A DNA stretch of 64,000 nt from Zhengitettix transpicula (GCA_037074705.1 CM073591.1:9823087-9887086), one strand, 5' to 3'; shown: positions 11,047 to 22,930, counted from the stretch's first letter. Program-made: numbers and translations. Notes: generated from the sequence alone by a model not told the origin.

Positions 11047-11600
11047 CCAGGCTACATGAGGGTAATCCACATGGTGGCAACTCCCCTTTAATAGCATAGG
11101 AAGGCGATTTGAAAGGGGGGATGCGGAAGGGTAGAGGAAGGTAGCCAAGGGTTAACTAGGGGGCCCCCGGGCTATGGTTTAAGGATCCTACCCCGCGTCA
11201 ATTCGCCTAAAAGTGATGCAGGACAAACCCTAGAAAAACCAGCATCAGGTAGGTCGGGCATTGGGTACTTGTCCCACGCCCTTCCCTGGATAGCGGGAGA
11301 GGAGTTTGCTGTCGGGACGCAGCATTCCCTTCTCCGTGCCTCGACCAGTTTAGGAGGCAGCTGGCCGACTGTTCCAATGGGAACAGACAACAACTCTTAC
11401 CGTATTCCCAAGGTCTGTGACCCCCTGAACATACAGCTGTCAGAACAGACCTCGGTTTGTGGGAACCTTAGTTCAAAAACGGAGAGAGGAAAAGGCATCC
11501 CCAAAGGTAGCCCATTCGTGTCTCTTCTACAAGGTTCTGCCTGCGAGAGAACATCCCTCGCAGGTATTGCCTGCGAGAGAATATCCCTCGCAGACTAGTA
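11047..11600 (-). repeat. Family B repeat, full-length copy
   Basis: Minus-oriented, about 550 bp, from the tail box GGCTACATGAGGGTAATCCA at the low end to the CTGCGAGAGAA…CTCGCAG hairpin at the high end. The hairpin is duplicated here (11538-11560 and 11566-11597). Confidence 0.88.
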
Positions 11601-11637
11601 TGCTACATGAGGGTATTTCTTTTATTTTTGGGTGTAG

Positions 11638-11940
11638 ACAGGCTACATGAGGGTAATCCACATAGTGGCAACTCCCCTCTTATAACATAGGAAAGGGATT
11701 TGAAAGGGGGGATTCGGAAGTGTGGAGGAAGGTAGCCAAGGGTTAAGTAGGGACCCCCGGGTTATATTTTAAGGATCCTACCCAGCATTCGCCTAAAAGT
11801 GATGCAAGGAAAACCCCTAGAAAAACCTGCATCCGGTAGGTCGGGCATTGGGTACTTGTCCCACGCCCTTCCCTGGATAGCGGGAGAGGAGTTTGCTGTG
11901 GGGACGCAGCATTCCCTTCTCCGTGCCTCGACCAGGGGAA
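11638..11940 (-). repeat. Family B repeat, tail half
   Basis: Minus-oriented tail half, ending abruptly at CGTGCCTCGACCAG, where sequence related to the 10.98 kb piece resumes. Confidence 0.85.
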
Positions 11941-12100
11941 CGGAGTTATTAAAAAAATTATATTGATGTAAAGTGTATCCCTGAGGGACACCGTCACTAC
12001 AGATGTCAGTGAGGGCCGTTAAAAAGCAATCAGAAAGCTGTTAAAAAATGCATCACTAGACCACAGGGTAGTATCTTGGGGCCCTTATATAAGGAAATAA
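11941..12100 (+). mobile_element. Non-LTR retrotransposon fragment with a reverse-transcriptase motif
   Basis: At about 12060-12092 the plus strand reads RPQGSILGPL, the conserved segment before the catalytic FADD of non-LTR reverse transcriptases (usually GVPQGSILGP). Only a short fragment remains. Its flank GTATCCCTGAGGGACACCGT is shared with the foldback arms at 15.5 and 17.2 kb. Confidence 0.6.
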
Positions 12101-12589
12101 TTCATATTAACGGCGAATGAAATTTGAAATTTTTAAATAGAGACTTGGGGGGGGTCTGTATCCCTTTGCATAGCAGAGGAAGGGGTGTAAAAGCGGGCTG
12201 GAGTAAGGGAGAGCAAGGTAGCCAAGATGTTAACTACGACCCCTTGGCTGTATTTATAAATACGATGCAGAGAAACCCCCACCTGGAGAATTCCTTCATG
12301 GCGTAGGTCGGCCTCCGGGTACTTCCGATGATTCAAGTGGGGTCTTCCTCCGACTGTCGTCACCGGATGTTCTTCGAGTAAAGAAGCTTGTACGTCCCAG
12401 AAAAATAGTGAAAGCTGTTCGTATAACTTGGTCAACCGAGTGTGTAATAGCAGCGGACCAAAGATAATATTGTCCCATTGTTCTAGCAGCTACGTACAGA
12501 CAAAAGGAAAGGCCTCCAGCGGAAACAAAATGTAGGGTAATTTAAACTTGCACGTGTTGAGGGCGATTAGTGGAAAACCAACTTCTAGA
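12101..12589. other. Unassigned sequence
   Basis: No gene or known repeat recognised, apart from a possible distal extension of the family C arm near 12490-12590. Confidence 0.4.
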
Positions 12590-13085
12590 AGTCTCAAGAC
12601 ATGGGGAAAAACTTTCAGTTTTTCGCTGATAGCAGGAGAATGAAGCGTTCTAGTGAAAATAATGTTCAGTGATGAATTGTAGAGGATGAAATTCTGCATG
12701 TGATGGTGGACTCGAGGACGGGATTAGGTCCAAGGAAGTGGGAGAAATCCTGCGTCAAAGTCACGACATTTTCGACGAGAACGCAGCTTGTCGTGTTTCT
12801 AGTGCTGATATCTGCAAAATGGCCGCCAGTGACGTCATTAGTCACGGAGTAAAGGTCGTGGAGGATTTAATTCTCTTTCCAATGCATGATATGGTTTTTA
12901 AAAAAATCAATTCAAAATGGCCGCAGATACACGCATGTTGCTGTCTGCACACACGGGGCTGGTGTCATGGCGCTGAGTGACGTCACTTGTCTGTGGCAGA
13001 GAATATTAACATGTCTAAGAGTATCGTTGTTCTAAGAGAAAGAAAGACTACAGCGCTTCAAAGAGTATCTAAATTCTTTTCCAAC
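12590..13085 (+). repeat. Family C repeat, left arm of a large inverted pair
   Basis: About 490 bp containing TTTTCGCTGATAGCAGGAGA, CAAAATGGCCGCCAGTGACG, CGTCGTG-type boxes and TAACATGTCTAAGAGTATCG. Perfect CRE octamers TGACGTCA lie at 12830 and 12978. The mirror copy begins about 50 bp further on. An open frame at 12738-12980 (GEILRQ…VVEDLILFP…HTRG) is also kept open in the other copies. Confidence 0.88.
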
Positions 13086-13134
13086 GAAAAAAACATAGCA
13101 AAAGTGCTCGGACTCAAGTCCCCAGTCTCATTAC

Positions 13135-13625
13135 TATTCTTTTTTCCCTGCAAAATTATATAGATACTCTTTGCAACGATGGACTCTTTCTTCCCCTCTC
13201 AGAACAACGATACTCTTAGACATGTTAATATTCTCTGCCACACAGACAAGTGACGTCACTCAGCGCCACGACATCAGCCCCGCGTGTGTGCAGACAGCAA
13301 CATGCGTGTATCTGCGGCCATTTTGAATTGATTTTTTTTAAAAACCAGATCATGCGTTGGAAAGAGAATTAAATCCTCCACGACCTTTACTCCGTGACTG
13401 ATGACGTCACCGGCGGCCATTTTGCAGATATCAGCACTAGAAACACGACAAGCTGCATTCTCACCAAAAATTCCGTAACTTTGACGCAGGATTTCTCCCA
13501 CTTCCTAATTCCGTCCTCGAGTCCACCATCACATGCAGAATTTCATCCTCTACAATTCATCACTGGACATTATTTTCACTAGAACGCTTCGTTCTCCTGC
13601 TATCAGCGGAAAACTGGAAGGTTGT
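13135..13625 (-). repeat. Family C repeat, right arm of the inverted pair
   Basis: Reverse complement of the left arm, roughly 90% similar by eye, with CRE octamers at 13251 and 13402. The matching open frame lies at 13274-13501 on the minus strand. Similarity extends weakly outward to the poly-C tract at 13698-13713. Confidence 0.88.
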
Positions 13626-13739
13626 GCAAAAATTTTATTGTTAATTAGGCTAGAGAAACTTTTCACGACACCTTTAGAATTGGAAAACTCGGCGGTTTCC
13701 CCCCCCCCCCCCCACTAATGGCCACGACGTATACACAAG

Positions 13740-14054
13740 TTGGAGAAAAATAAATTCCCCGACTTTTTGTTTTCCCGGTACGATTTACATAGATACTGTG
13801 ATCTACACCTACTGATTCGCAAGCATTATTATTTATCATCAGTCAATAAAAATCCAATCTCTGTTGGCATGTGTGTACAAATTTCACCCCTGATATCCAC
13901 CCCTTAAAAAAAAGGAGATTCTTGTCACTAGGATCGGGATTTAGTGAGTGACTACGTTTGTATAGTACTTTAAAGATGTCTTAGGATCTGTTAGAAAAGT
14001 TAATATCCAGTATTACCTTCATATCCTTACCCAGAATGGTTTAATAGTAACCAA
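13740..14054. other. Unassigned sequence
   Basis: No gene or known repeat recognised; it ends in the (TA)n tract at 14055-14078. Confidence 0.4.
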
Positions 14055-14078
14055 TATATATATATATATATATATATA

Positions 14079-15354
14079 TTGTAATAACCAGCTATTACTC
14101 CTATCTCCGTCCACCGTCGTGGTAGCCAAATTGTAATAAACATATAAATGGGTCGAAATAAAAAAAGAATAATTTTTATGAACAACAAATAAATTTATTA
14201 AATACGAAAAGAATTTACCAATGAATTTACTACTTTAACATTAAAATATGAGAACCCTTGCTCTCCTGGGTCTTTACTGGGTTTGACTAAGGACAGAATC
14301 AAACCATTAAAAGGAAACCCCAACATTTACGTTTTCAAATCAACACAAGTATCTATTAAATTTATTAATAACCTTAACCTATAGTTTGCCTCTAAATTTT
14401 ATTATCGAAAGAAGGGAACGAAATCTGACTACTATCCTTTAACGATGGTTTACATTATTTAATATGGTATATTCTAACTTACAGTTTCCTAGGTCCACCT
14501 TGACTCGTTCCTTAGACATTCACTTTATAGGTCCTGATATTCACTTCACTGACTCTAAATAACCACTGTTCCACTCTTTGCTGCTTGCTCCGTCTCCTCT
14601 CCCTTGCTAAAACACAAATGTCTCTCTCCCGTGCTAAGCAAAAACTGTCTTTGCTGCTTGCTCCGTCTTTCCTCTCACGCTAACACCAACTGTCTTTGCT
14701 GCTTGCTCCGTCTTCTCTCTCGTGCTAAATAACAAATGTCTCTCTCCCGTGCTAAGCAACAACTGTCTTTGCTGCTTGCTCCGTCTTTCCTCTCACGCTA
14801 ACACCAACCAATTCTGCTGCTTGCTCCGTCTTCTCTCTCGTGCTAGATCACAGCTGCTCGCTGACCGTCTCTCTCCCGTGCTATACCACAACTGACCTTA
14901 CAATAGGCGATTCTTCTATATATATGCCATCTTCCTCCCTTGTCTTTCACTTGCGTCGCCACGGCGCAGTGACAGAAACCCATTCCTCTAATTTTCGTTC
15001 CGGCCGCCTTTCGAACTGTGACAATCGCATCGTCACACTCCGTCTACTAACTTACGGCTTCCTCTCCTTTGTCCGCCTCGCACAAAATCTTCTCTTGAAA
15101 GTCCAAAGTCCTTTTCAGGTCATTCGTTAGAGACAGTAGCCTGCTCTAACATGGCCCCTTTGTGACCATCTGCGTTACTAATTCGACTCGCCGTTTCCCA
15201 AATCAATAGGCTACTGGACCCTCATCATCCCCTGTCTCTCATTGCAGCTGCAGCAATTACTCAGGACCACCCGAGTCGCCCTTTATCCTTTCTCGCACGT
15301 CTCTCCACGACACGTGCGCCGTCTCCAATAATATAATGCATTATATTATTACAA
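14079..15354. mobile_element. Candidate 1.28-kb solo LTR (TG…CA)
   Basis: Bounded by (TA)n tracts. It starts TGTAATAAC and ends TATTATTACA, so the ends are a short inverted repeat in the TG…CA form typical of LTRs. Inside are a tandem array (14575-14890) and a TATA-rich box (CTATATATATGCC) at about 14915. No coding sequence was seen. The target duplication cannot be read because both flanks are (TA)n. A non-autonomous DNA element is the alternative. Confidence 0.45.
14575..14890 (+). repeat. Tandem array with CTGCTTGCTCCGTCT units
   Basis: About six imperfect units of roughly 55-60 bp. Each carries TTTGCTGCTTGCTCCGTCT, CCTCTC or TCTCTC, and GTGCTAA or ACGCTAA; two sub-types alternate. It sits inside the candidate LTR. 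Confidence 0.85.
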
Positions 15355-15379
15355 TATATATATATATATATATATATAT
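15355..15379 (+). repeat. (TA)n microsatellite
   Basis: Uninterrupted TA run between the candidate LTR and the foldback element. Confidence 0.95.
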
Positions 15380-16002
15380 CTGTTGCCGGAATTATTTCCT
15401 TATTAAATGGTCCCTACATATTACCCTATGGTCTAGTAATACCTTTTAAATTTTTCCAGTCCAGTTTATTCAGCGACCTTGCTGCTTAAAACACTTAACT
15501 GACAACTAAAGTGATGGTGTCCCTCAGGGAAGCATCTTCGTTACAGTTTACATCAATATAATTTTTATTTAATTATTCAGTTCCACAAAAAAAAAAATAT
15601 TCTTCGTACTTTAAAGATAATTAAAAAAGGCTTCACAATTCCTTTTATGTCACTACATTAAAATTTGTCAAAAATATTTCCAAACAGACAATTTATATAT
15701 AAAGAAATTAATTATTTTAGCAATTTATAAATTGATAGTACTGTCATAGAGAGTACAGAGTAATTGTGCACACCTATAATCATAATATGTATATATATAT
15801 ATCTTATATAATATATATATATATATATTATTTATATAATATAAATAAATATATATATTATTTATTAATTTGGAATATTTTAGAACCTTTTGGCATTTGT
15901 CAATCTAAGCAAATTATGATCAAACATAACCTCTACTTTAGAAACTCCTCATATTATTTGACAAGAATGGGAATCAAGAATATAAACATAGGATCATGAA
16001 TA

Positions 16003-16055
<53 letters not shown>

Positions 16056-17334
16056 GAAGGTAAATATACAGTTAACAGTAATTGTAAGTATTTTAATTAA
16101 TAATATTTCCTTCAACTGGAAGCACTTTTAAAATATAAAACACAAACAGACAATAATATCTAAAAAAAATTGGTGATTGATTTAAAAAAAATGATAATCA
16201 GTTATTTACAAGTTTATGATGACAGACCCTTTTAAAAGTCTGCTTTGTGTGATGGTTCCTGATGAATGTTTTAACACTGAAGAATTCACACACAAACAAT
16301 TCATTTTTAATGTAGAACCAGCTTCATTTTAGAAAATCAAACAATAAAAAAATTGTTAACTATTATATCATTAAATTATATAATTAAAACCAGGACCTGT
16401 CCATCGGTACTATATCTTTATATTTATAAACAGTAAAATTAGACACTCAACGACTTCTGGACTGATCATTCAGAAGTAACTTAGTTTAAGAAAGTAATTC
16501 TCAGCTTGTCTTGGGTAAAATATTACAGAGGAGACGAAAGACAACACACATTTGCAGTGTAAACTCTAGAGATAAACCTGATGGCATTAAAGGGGATTAG
16601 CAACTGGGTAAGTATTAAAAGTCCTTTGTCAGAATCCTATCATAAGTCTTTCAAGAGTTGTTTGGACGGAGAAACATCACTTTATAGTACCTTTTGGCAT
16701 TCATTAGTGACATTTTTTTTCTTCAACACATCAGTTTCTTACAGTTTCTGGGCCTGTTCCAAACACTTCATAAAACTGACTTATTTAATCTCTTTAAAGT
16801 CTTATGGCTATTATTAAAAATAACTTTGACCTGAACTAGAATCAATATTTTTACTCCCATCGATAAAGTTGTTACTGGTTCGACCTGTCTCTAAGTCTGT
16901 GTCAAACTCAAAAAAAGTGTACTTCATTTTTACTGATTATAGGTGTGCACAATTACTCTGTACTCTCTATGACAGTACTATCAATTTATAAATTGCTAAA
17001 ATAATTAATTTCTTTATATATAAATTGTCTGTTTGGAAATATTTTTGACAAATTTGAATGTAGTGACATAAAAGGAATTGTGAAGCCTTTTTTAATTATC
17101 TTTAAAGTACGAAGAATATTTTTTTTTGTGGAACTGAATAATTAAAGAAAAATTACATTGATGTAAACTGTAACGAAGATGCTTCCCTGAGGGACACCAT
17201 CACTTTAGTTGTCAGTGAAGTGTTTTAAGCAGCAGGGTCACTGAATAAACTGGACTGGAAAAATTTAAAATGTATTACTGGACCATAGGGTAATATGTAG
17301 GAACCATTTAATAAGGAAATAATTCCGGCAACAG
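15380..17334. mobile_element. Foldback element with about 400-bp inverted arms
   Basis: The left arm 15380-15782 and right arm 16934-17334 are reverse complements at roughly 97% identity by eye. Outer ends are CTGTTGCCGGAATTATTTCC; inner ends are GTGCACACCTATAATCA. The arms contain CTCAGGGAAGCATCTTCG and decayed non-LTR-like sequence. The spacer of about 1.15 kb is AT-rich with (TA)n at 15786-15850 and 16007-16052 and has no transposase-like open frame. The high arm identity means the structure is young or kept uniform by conversion. Confidence 0.9.
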
Positions 17335-18625
17335 ATAAGTGACCGTCCCATAAAGAAAAGATAATAAATTTTAGAAAGAAAATATGAGAAAATATGCTGC
17401 AGTAAAAATTCATAGATACTGCTAAGGCCAATCGTTGTTTGATGTTTATGACTTTTAGTGGAGTGCGAATGCAACTCAGTGACGTTGAGTACAGTCATGT
17501 TTTTAATTAAACAGTGGTTATACAACTGGTAGATATATATTTAATTAATGTAAACAATATAGAGTATATATTACTGTAGATCCTTAAACTCATAGCAACA
17601 ATTTAGTGACTTAACAGACATATATTTATAGAAAATGATATTGTAGTTTAATTATATATGGTACATTTTCATGGCAGTAATTTTATCACAGAGAGAGTGG
17701 TGTTATTTTATTATTTATGTCACTGAAAATACTAAATTTTTGGTTTTGAACCTTGGTACAGTGGTGGCCCTCCAATGCAGTGTTAATGGTTACATGGTGC
17801 CCTGCCTAGTGTTTGTTATTTTAATGAACTGTTAGTGTTATCTGTAAACAGTAAATTGTAGTCAAAGTCAATCGAGTGCTGCAGAGAGAATATTGGGTCC
17901 AGCATTGAACCTTGTGGCACCACCTCCTTTACTGGCCCTCAGAGGCAATGATAAGTTATACTACAGTATAAATATCCTCCAGTGTCTCCTGCACTTAGCA
18001 ACGAGGCGACGAATCAAATCCACGTTGAATCTAGCACAAGAACGCGTCATCTACTTTCACTTCCAACATCTACATGTTGTCGCTTCCAGTCGAGCGCCTT
18101 ATCTTAATAGCCCCACGCTGCTTTACTTAACACGGTAGGGCTTTATTTATCTCACCTACTTATAAAACCCAGCTACTTCTTCAATAAAAATGCCTCTACT
18201 GTCGTGAACGTTTCTTTAAATTAATGGTCACTATAAGAAATATAGTGGTTATGAACATGTTTCGCTATCAGACACAAATAAACGAGCACATTCGGTTTGA
18301 CACGTGTTCTAAAAATTTCCTACGAATAAAATAAAATAAATTATCAGATATAAACCGCTTGAAAGTTCATTTCATTGGCATTTGAAGTTAATAAAAAACA
18401 AGGACAGTAAACGTTAATATAATAATCACGTTTCGCACGATAAAACCCGGTGATAAAAGATTCAGGACAAGAGAAACATTTGTCTATCATCTCCGTAGCA
18501 AGGCCGCGCTAATCCAAAATGTAAATAAATGTTGCAAAACTATTATAAATATATTCAAGAGACCCTGAAGCGTCATTTCTTTACTCCAGCTGATTTTTCT
18601 TTTCTTTAATCCCAATTTTTTTCAT
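17335..18625. other. Unassigned sequence with a reverse-transcriptase fragment
   Basis: At about 17893-17930 the minus strand reads VPQGSMLDPIL, a decayed non-LTR reverse-transcriptase motif. The rest (17335-17880 and 17940-18625) shows no recognised gene. Confidence 0.45.
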
Positions 18626-19172
18626 AGGGTAACAGGCTACATGAGGGTAATCCACATGGTGGCAACTCCCCTTTAATAGCATAGGAAGGGATTTGAAAAA
18701 GGGGGATGCGGAAGGGTAGAGGAAGGTAGCCAAGGGTTAACTAGGGACCCCGGGCTATAGTTTAAGGATCCTACCTGGCATTCGCCTATAAGTAATGCAG
18801 GACAAACCCTAGAAAACCTGCATCAGGTAGGTCGGGCATTGGGTACTTGTCCCACGCCCTTTCCCTGGATGGCGGGAGAGAAGTTTGCTGTGGGGACGCA
18901 GCATTCTCTTCTCCGTGCCTCGACCAGTTTAGGAGGCAGCTGGCCGGCTATTCCAATGGGAACAGAGAATAACTCTTACAGTATGCCCCAAGGTCTGCGA
19001 CCATGGAACATACACCTCTCAGAACAGGCCTGGACTTGTGGGAGCCTTAGTTCAAAAACGGAGAGAGGAGGAGGCATCCCCAAAGGCAGCCGCTTCCGTC
19101 TCTCCTACAAGGTTCTGCCTGCGAGTGAACATCCCTTGCAGGGACTGCCTGCGAGAGAATAGCCCTCGCAGA
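18626..19172 (-). repeat. Family B repeat, full-length copy
   Basis: Minus-oriented, about 545 bp, complete from the GTAACAGGCTACATGAGGG tail to the paired CTCGCAG hairpin heads. It serves well as a reference copy for the family. Confidence 0.9.
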
Positions 19173-19179
19173 CCTTCTT

Positions 19180-19850
19180 GCCGTTAGACAAGTTGAGGAA
19201 AGAGGGTAGTGTGGGGGGGGGGGGTAGGTTCCCTTGAGGCTTGTCAGGGAGGAATCGGAGGTTTGGTCGTTTTATCAGTCAAGAAACAGATGTTGTTTTT
19301 TTTGGTTTTTTAGGGCAACAGGCTACATGAGGGTGATCCACGTTGGGCAACTCCCCTTTAATAGCATAGGAAGGGAATTGAAAGGGGGGATGCGAAAGGG
19401 TAGAGGAAGGTAGCCAAGGGTTAACTGGGGGCCCTGGGCTATATTTTAAGGATCCTACCCGGCATTCGCCTAAAGAAATGCAGGGAAAACCTGCATCAGG
19501 TAGGTCGGGCATTAGGGTACTTGTCCCACGCCCTTCCGAAAGCGGGAGAGGAGTTTTGTGAGAGCTTTATTATGCTCTTATGGGAGCCTTAATTAAAAAA
19601 CGGAGGGAGGAGGAGGCATCCCCAAAGGTTGTCCCTGCCGACTCCCCTTAAAGGTTCTGCCTGCGAGAGAATGGCCCTCACAGACAGTGGGGGTGACCTA
19701 ATCCAATTTATATTACCATAACAGTAACTATTTGAACGGGGATAGGTAACAGCGAGAAAAACCGAGAAAATACTAATTTCCACAGGGGTAATGTTTTGAT
19801 TCCGTGGTAAATCAGGGGCGAAAAAAAATACCTCCCCAGACTCTAAAACA
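19180..19850 (-). repeat. Composite repeat unit containing an internally deleted family B
   Basis: An outer sequence (GACAAGTTGAGGAAAGAGGG…CAAGAAACAGATG at 19180-19300, and ATCCAATTTATATTAC…AAATCAGGGGCG at 19695-19825) encloses a family B copy (19314-19685). That copy lacks its middle: GAGAGGAGTTTTGTG joins directly to AGCTTTATTATGCTC. The same composite with the same deletion lies at 28820-29500, so the whole block has been copied as a unit. Confidence 0.85.
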
Positions 19851-20578
19851 AAAAGTAAAAAAATAAGACGTTAATTATTCAAAGTCAATTCGTTTTTTCT
19901 GATTTAGGTTTCCAGTTTCGATTATACAAACACAAGTAATTTATCAAGTATGGTGGGGGGGGGGGAAGAAAATTAAACTAACGTTTCGAATAATAAAGAA
20001 GTCAGGTCGTTTTCAGGGGTTTATTAAAATTCCGACGTGTTTTTTTTTAAAAAAAATGGTGAGTGACTGTTTAGACGTTAGAATTGTTTTAATAGAGCGT
20101 GCCACAGGGCTCTGTTATAGAACCACATTCTTCTTCTCTCGTTAGTCCTACAGTCAGCGATTGACGACTTTGGCTACGTTTTATTGAGTTAAACTGGTAA
20201 AATAAGTTAATATAACTGTAACTACGGTGACTTGAAAATTTCATGTGATAGATAAGAAAGTTTTCTTTTTTAAAAAAATACTCAGCAGGAGCAAAGAAAT
20301 GACGCCCCAGGAGTCTCTTGAATGTATTTATAATATAGAGATGCTTTGTAACACTTCTCATCGTAATGGATGAGAGGAACCTCACAACGGACGATGATGA
20401 TAAGAGAAATATATTTCCTGTCCTGAATTATTTATCTGTGCGGTTTATCGCCACAAAACGTGATTATTATATTAACGTTGACCGTCCTTCATTTTGTTAA
20501 CTTAAAAATGCAGACGAATTAAACTTTTTTATCACTACATAAATAAAAATGACAAGTCACGGAATGAACACAGCGCAA
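19850..20578. other. Unassigned sequence with retroelement fragments
   Basis: At about 20095-20135 the plus strand reads VPQGSVIEPH, a decayed non-LTR reverse-transcriptase motif. At about 19965-20005 the minus strand has CCTGAAAACGACC…ATTCGAAACGTT, the Penelope-type tail motif. Otherwise no gene recognised. Confidence 0.5.
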
Positions 20579-21105
20579 GACCCTGCGAGGGCTGTTCTCT
20601 CGCAGGCAGAACCTTGTAGGAGAGATACGAAGGGGCTACCTTTGGGGGATGCCTTTTCCTCTCCGTTTTTGAACTAAGGATCCCACAAGCCGAGGCACCT
20701 CGGCTTGTTCTGAGAGGTGAATGTTCCGGGGTCACAGACCTTAGGCATACGGTAAGAGTTGTTGCCTGTTCCCATTGGAACAGTCGGCCAGCTGCCTCCT
20801 AAACTGGTCGAGGCACTGAGAATGGAATGCTGCTTCCCCACAGCATACTCCTCTCCCGCTATCCCAGCGTGGGACAAGTACCCAATGCCCGACCTACCTG
20901 ATGCAGTTTTTTCTAGGGTTTGTCCTGCATTTCTTTTAAGCGAGTGCCGGATAGGATCCTTAAGCCATAGCCCGGAGGCCCCTAGTTAACCCTTGGCTAC
21001 CTTCCTCTACCCTTCCGCATCCCCCCTTTCAAATCCCTTTCCTATGCTATAAGAGGGGAGCTGCCACCTTGTGGATTACCCCCATGTAGCCTGTCTACAC
21101 CCAAA
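20579..21105 (+). repeat. Family B repeat, full-length copy
   Basis: Plus-oriented, about 525 bp, from CCTGCGAGGGCTGTTCTCTC to CCATGTAGCCTGTCTACACC, followed by an A-rich tail. Confidence 0.9.
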
Positions 21106-21189
21106 AAAAAGTAACTAAAAAATTATTTTGTGTCTGATAAGAGTTTAACAGCAAATGTGTTATATATATTTTTTAAAAAAAAATTTGAA

Positions 21190-21420
21190 GGGTGAAAATA
21201 ATAATTAAATAACGTTTCGAACAATAAAGCAGTCGGGTCGTCTTCAGGGACATTAGAAAGCTCGGTTAGAAGGTTCCAATTTTGTTTAAACAAAAAAGAA
21301 ACTGTGAACTACTCCGATTATTTAGACGTGAGAAGTGCCACAAGGTTCTGTTCTAGAACCACATTTATTCTGCTCGCGTAGTTCTACAGCACCCTGGTTG
21401 ACTCTGACTCCATGTTTTAT
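21190..21420 (+). mobile_element. Retroelement fragments (tail motif and RT motif)
   Basis: At 21205-21250 the minus strand carries CCTGAAGACGACCCGACTG and TTCGAAACGTTATT. At about 21326-21365 the plus strand reads VPQGSVLEPHLF, a non-LTR reverse-transcriptase motif. The same pair in the same order is seen at 19.97-20.14 kb, so both are copies of one composite. Confidence 0.55.
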
Positions 21421-21549
21421 TACTCTATACTGGTTACAAGACGAGAGGTCAAAGTAAGAGACAGCTATTTAGTAAGTACGGTGAGTTAATTTTTTTTAGA
21501 GTGATTATTAAGAAATCTCAGGGCTAACAAAAGAATCAATCCTATTTGG

Positions 21550-22930
21550 GCACGGGAAGGGAGCACCCTTAAAGGTGGGGGGGGGGTGAAGGGACGTTAC
21601 AGGAAAATTACACGTAAACAGGCGAAATTTGGGTCAAATTCAGGGTTATGGATATCGCTGAGTTTAAGTATGACATCCAACTTGCCGTTTAACACCGTGG
21701 GGCACCCAGTTATAGTAAAACACGAAAGAGACTTTCTTCTACGTTTCTTTAACTATTCAATGAAGGCTCTTCCCCCTCTCAGGGGTAACAAAAGAATAAC
21801 GCTTCAGGGTTCTTTGAATCTTTTTCTTCTAATTAATAAAATTGCCTGTGTGTGTCTACGTCCCTTACACAAATCTAGACCCGTGGAGCAAATTTCGTAC
21901 ACGTGTTCCCTTTCGAACCGGAAACAAACCCTGTTGGGGGCTAAGACACGTCTACCACCCCCCCCCCCAGGGGAAGAGGTGGAAACTATCAAACATACTT
22001 AAACAGGCCGATATTTGCGTCGGATAAATATTTGTTTGGAATCAATCCCTTTCGGCACGGGAAGGGAGCACCCTTAAAGGTAGGGGCGTATGGAGGGACG
22101 TTAAAGGATAATTACACGAAAACAGCCGAAACTGGAGTCAAATTCAGGGCTACGGATGTCGCTAAGTTTGAATATGACATTCAACTTGCCGTTTAACTCA
22201 CAGGGAAGAAGGTGGAAATTTTCAAAAAAGGTTTAAACGAGTGATATATCCGTTGAAAGGAAGATTTTCGGGGTGATTTTGTTCATCCCTTTCGGCATGG
22301 AAGTGGAGCACCCTTAGGGGGTAGGGGTAGAGGTGCGTTACATTAAAATAAAACTGAAAACGACCGAGATTGGAGTCGAATCCCGGGTTATGAATATCGC
22401 AGAGTTTAATTAACATATTCAAGTTTCTGTTTAATCCGCAGGGGAAGAGGGTAGAAATTTTCCCAAAAGGTTTAAACGACTGATATATCCGTTGACAGGA
22501 AATTTTTCGGGGTGAATGTGTTCAACCCTTTTCGGCATGGAAGGGGAGCACCATTAGAGGTAGGGGTGGAGGAGCATTACATTAAAATAAAACAGGAAAC
22601 GACCGAGATTGGAGTCGAATCCCGGGTTATGGATGTCGCTGAGTTTAATTAAGATATTCAACTTTCTGTTTAACTCACAGGGAAAGAGGGTGGAAATTTT
22701 CAGAAATTTTAAAATGACCGATATATCCGTCGAAAGGAAATTTTAAGGGGTGATTTTGTTCATCCCTTTCGGCATGGAAGGGGAGCACCCTTGGGGGTAG
22801 AGCTGAAGGTGCGTTACATTAAAATAAAACCGAAAACGACCGAGATTGATGTCGAATCCCGGTTTATGGATGTCGCTGAATTTAATTATGACAACCCGGA
22901 AACCCAGATAATAATTTATATAGATTAATT
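21550..22930 (-). repeat. Family A tandem array, about five 240-bp units
   Basis: Tandem units of about 240 bp. The marker GGGGTGATTTTGTTCATCCC or a close variant recurs at about 22270, 22510 and 22750, and CCGAGATTGGAGTCGAATCC and GGATGTCGCTGAGTTTAATT recur with the same period. The array ends at GACAACCCGGAAACCCAGAT, the family A head in reverse. The element has therefore expanded internally by whole units. Open frames across it are shadows. Confidence 0.85.
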
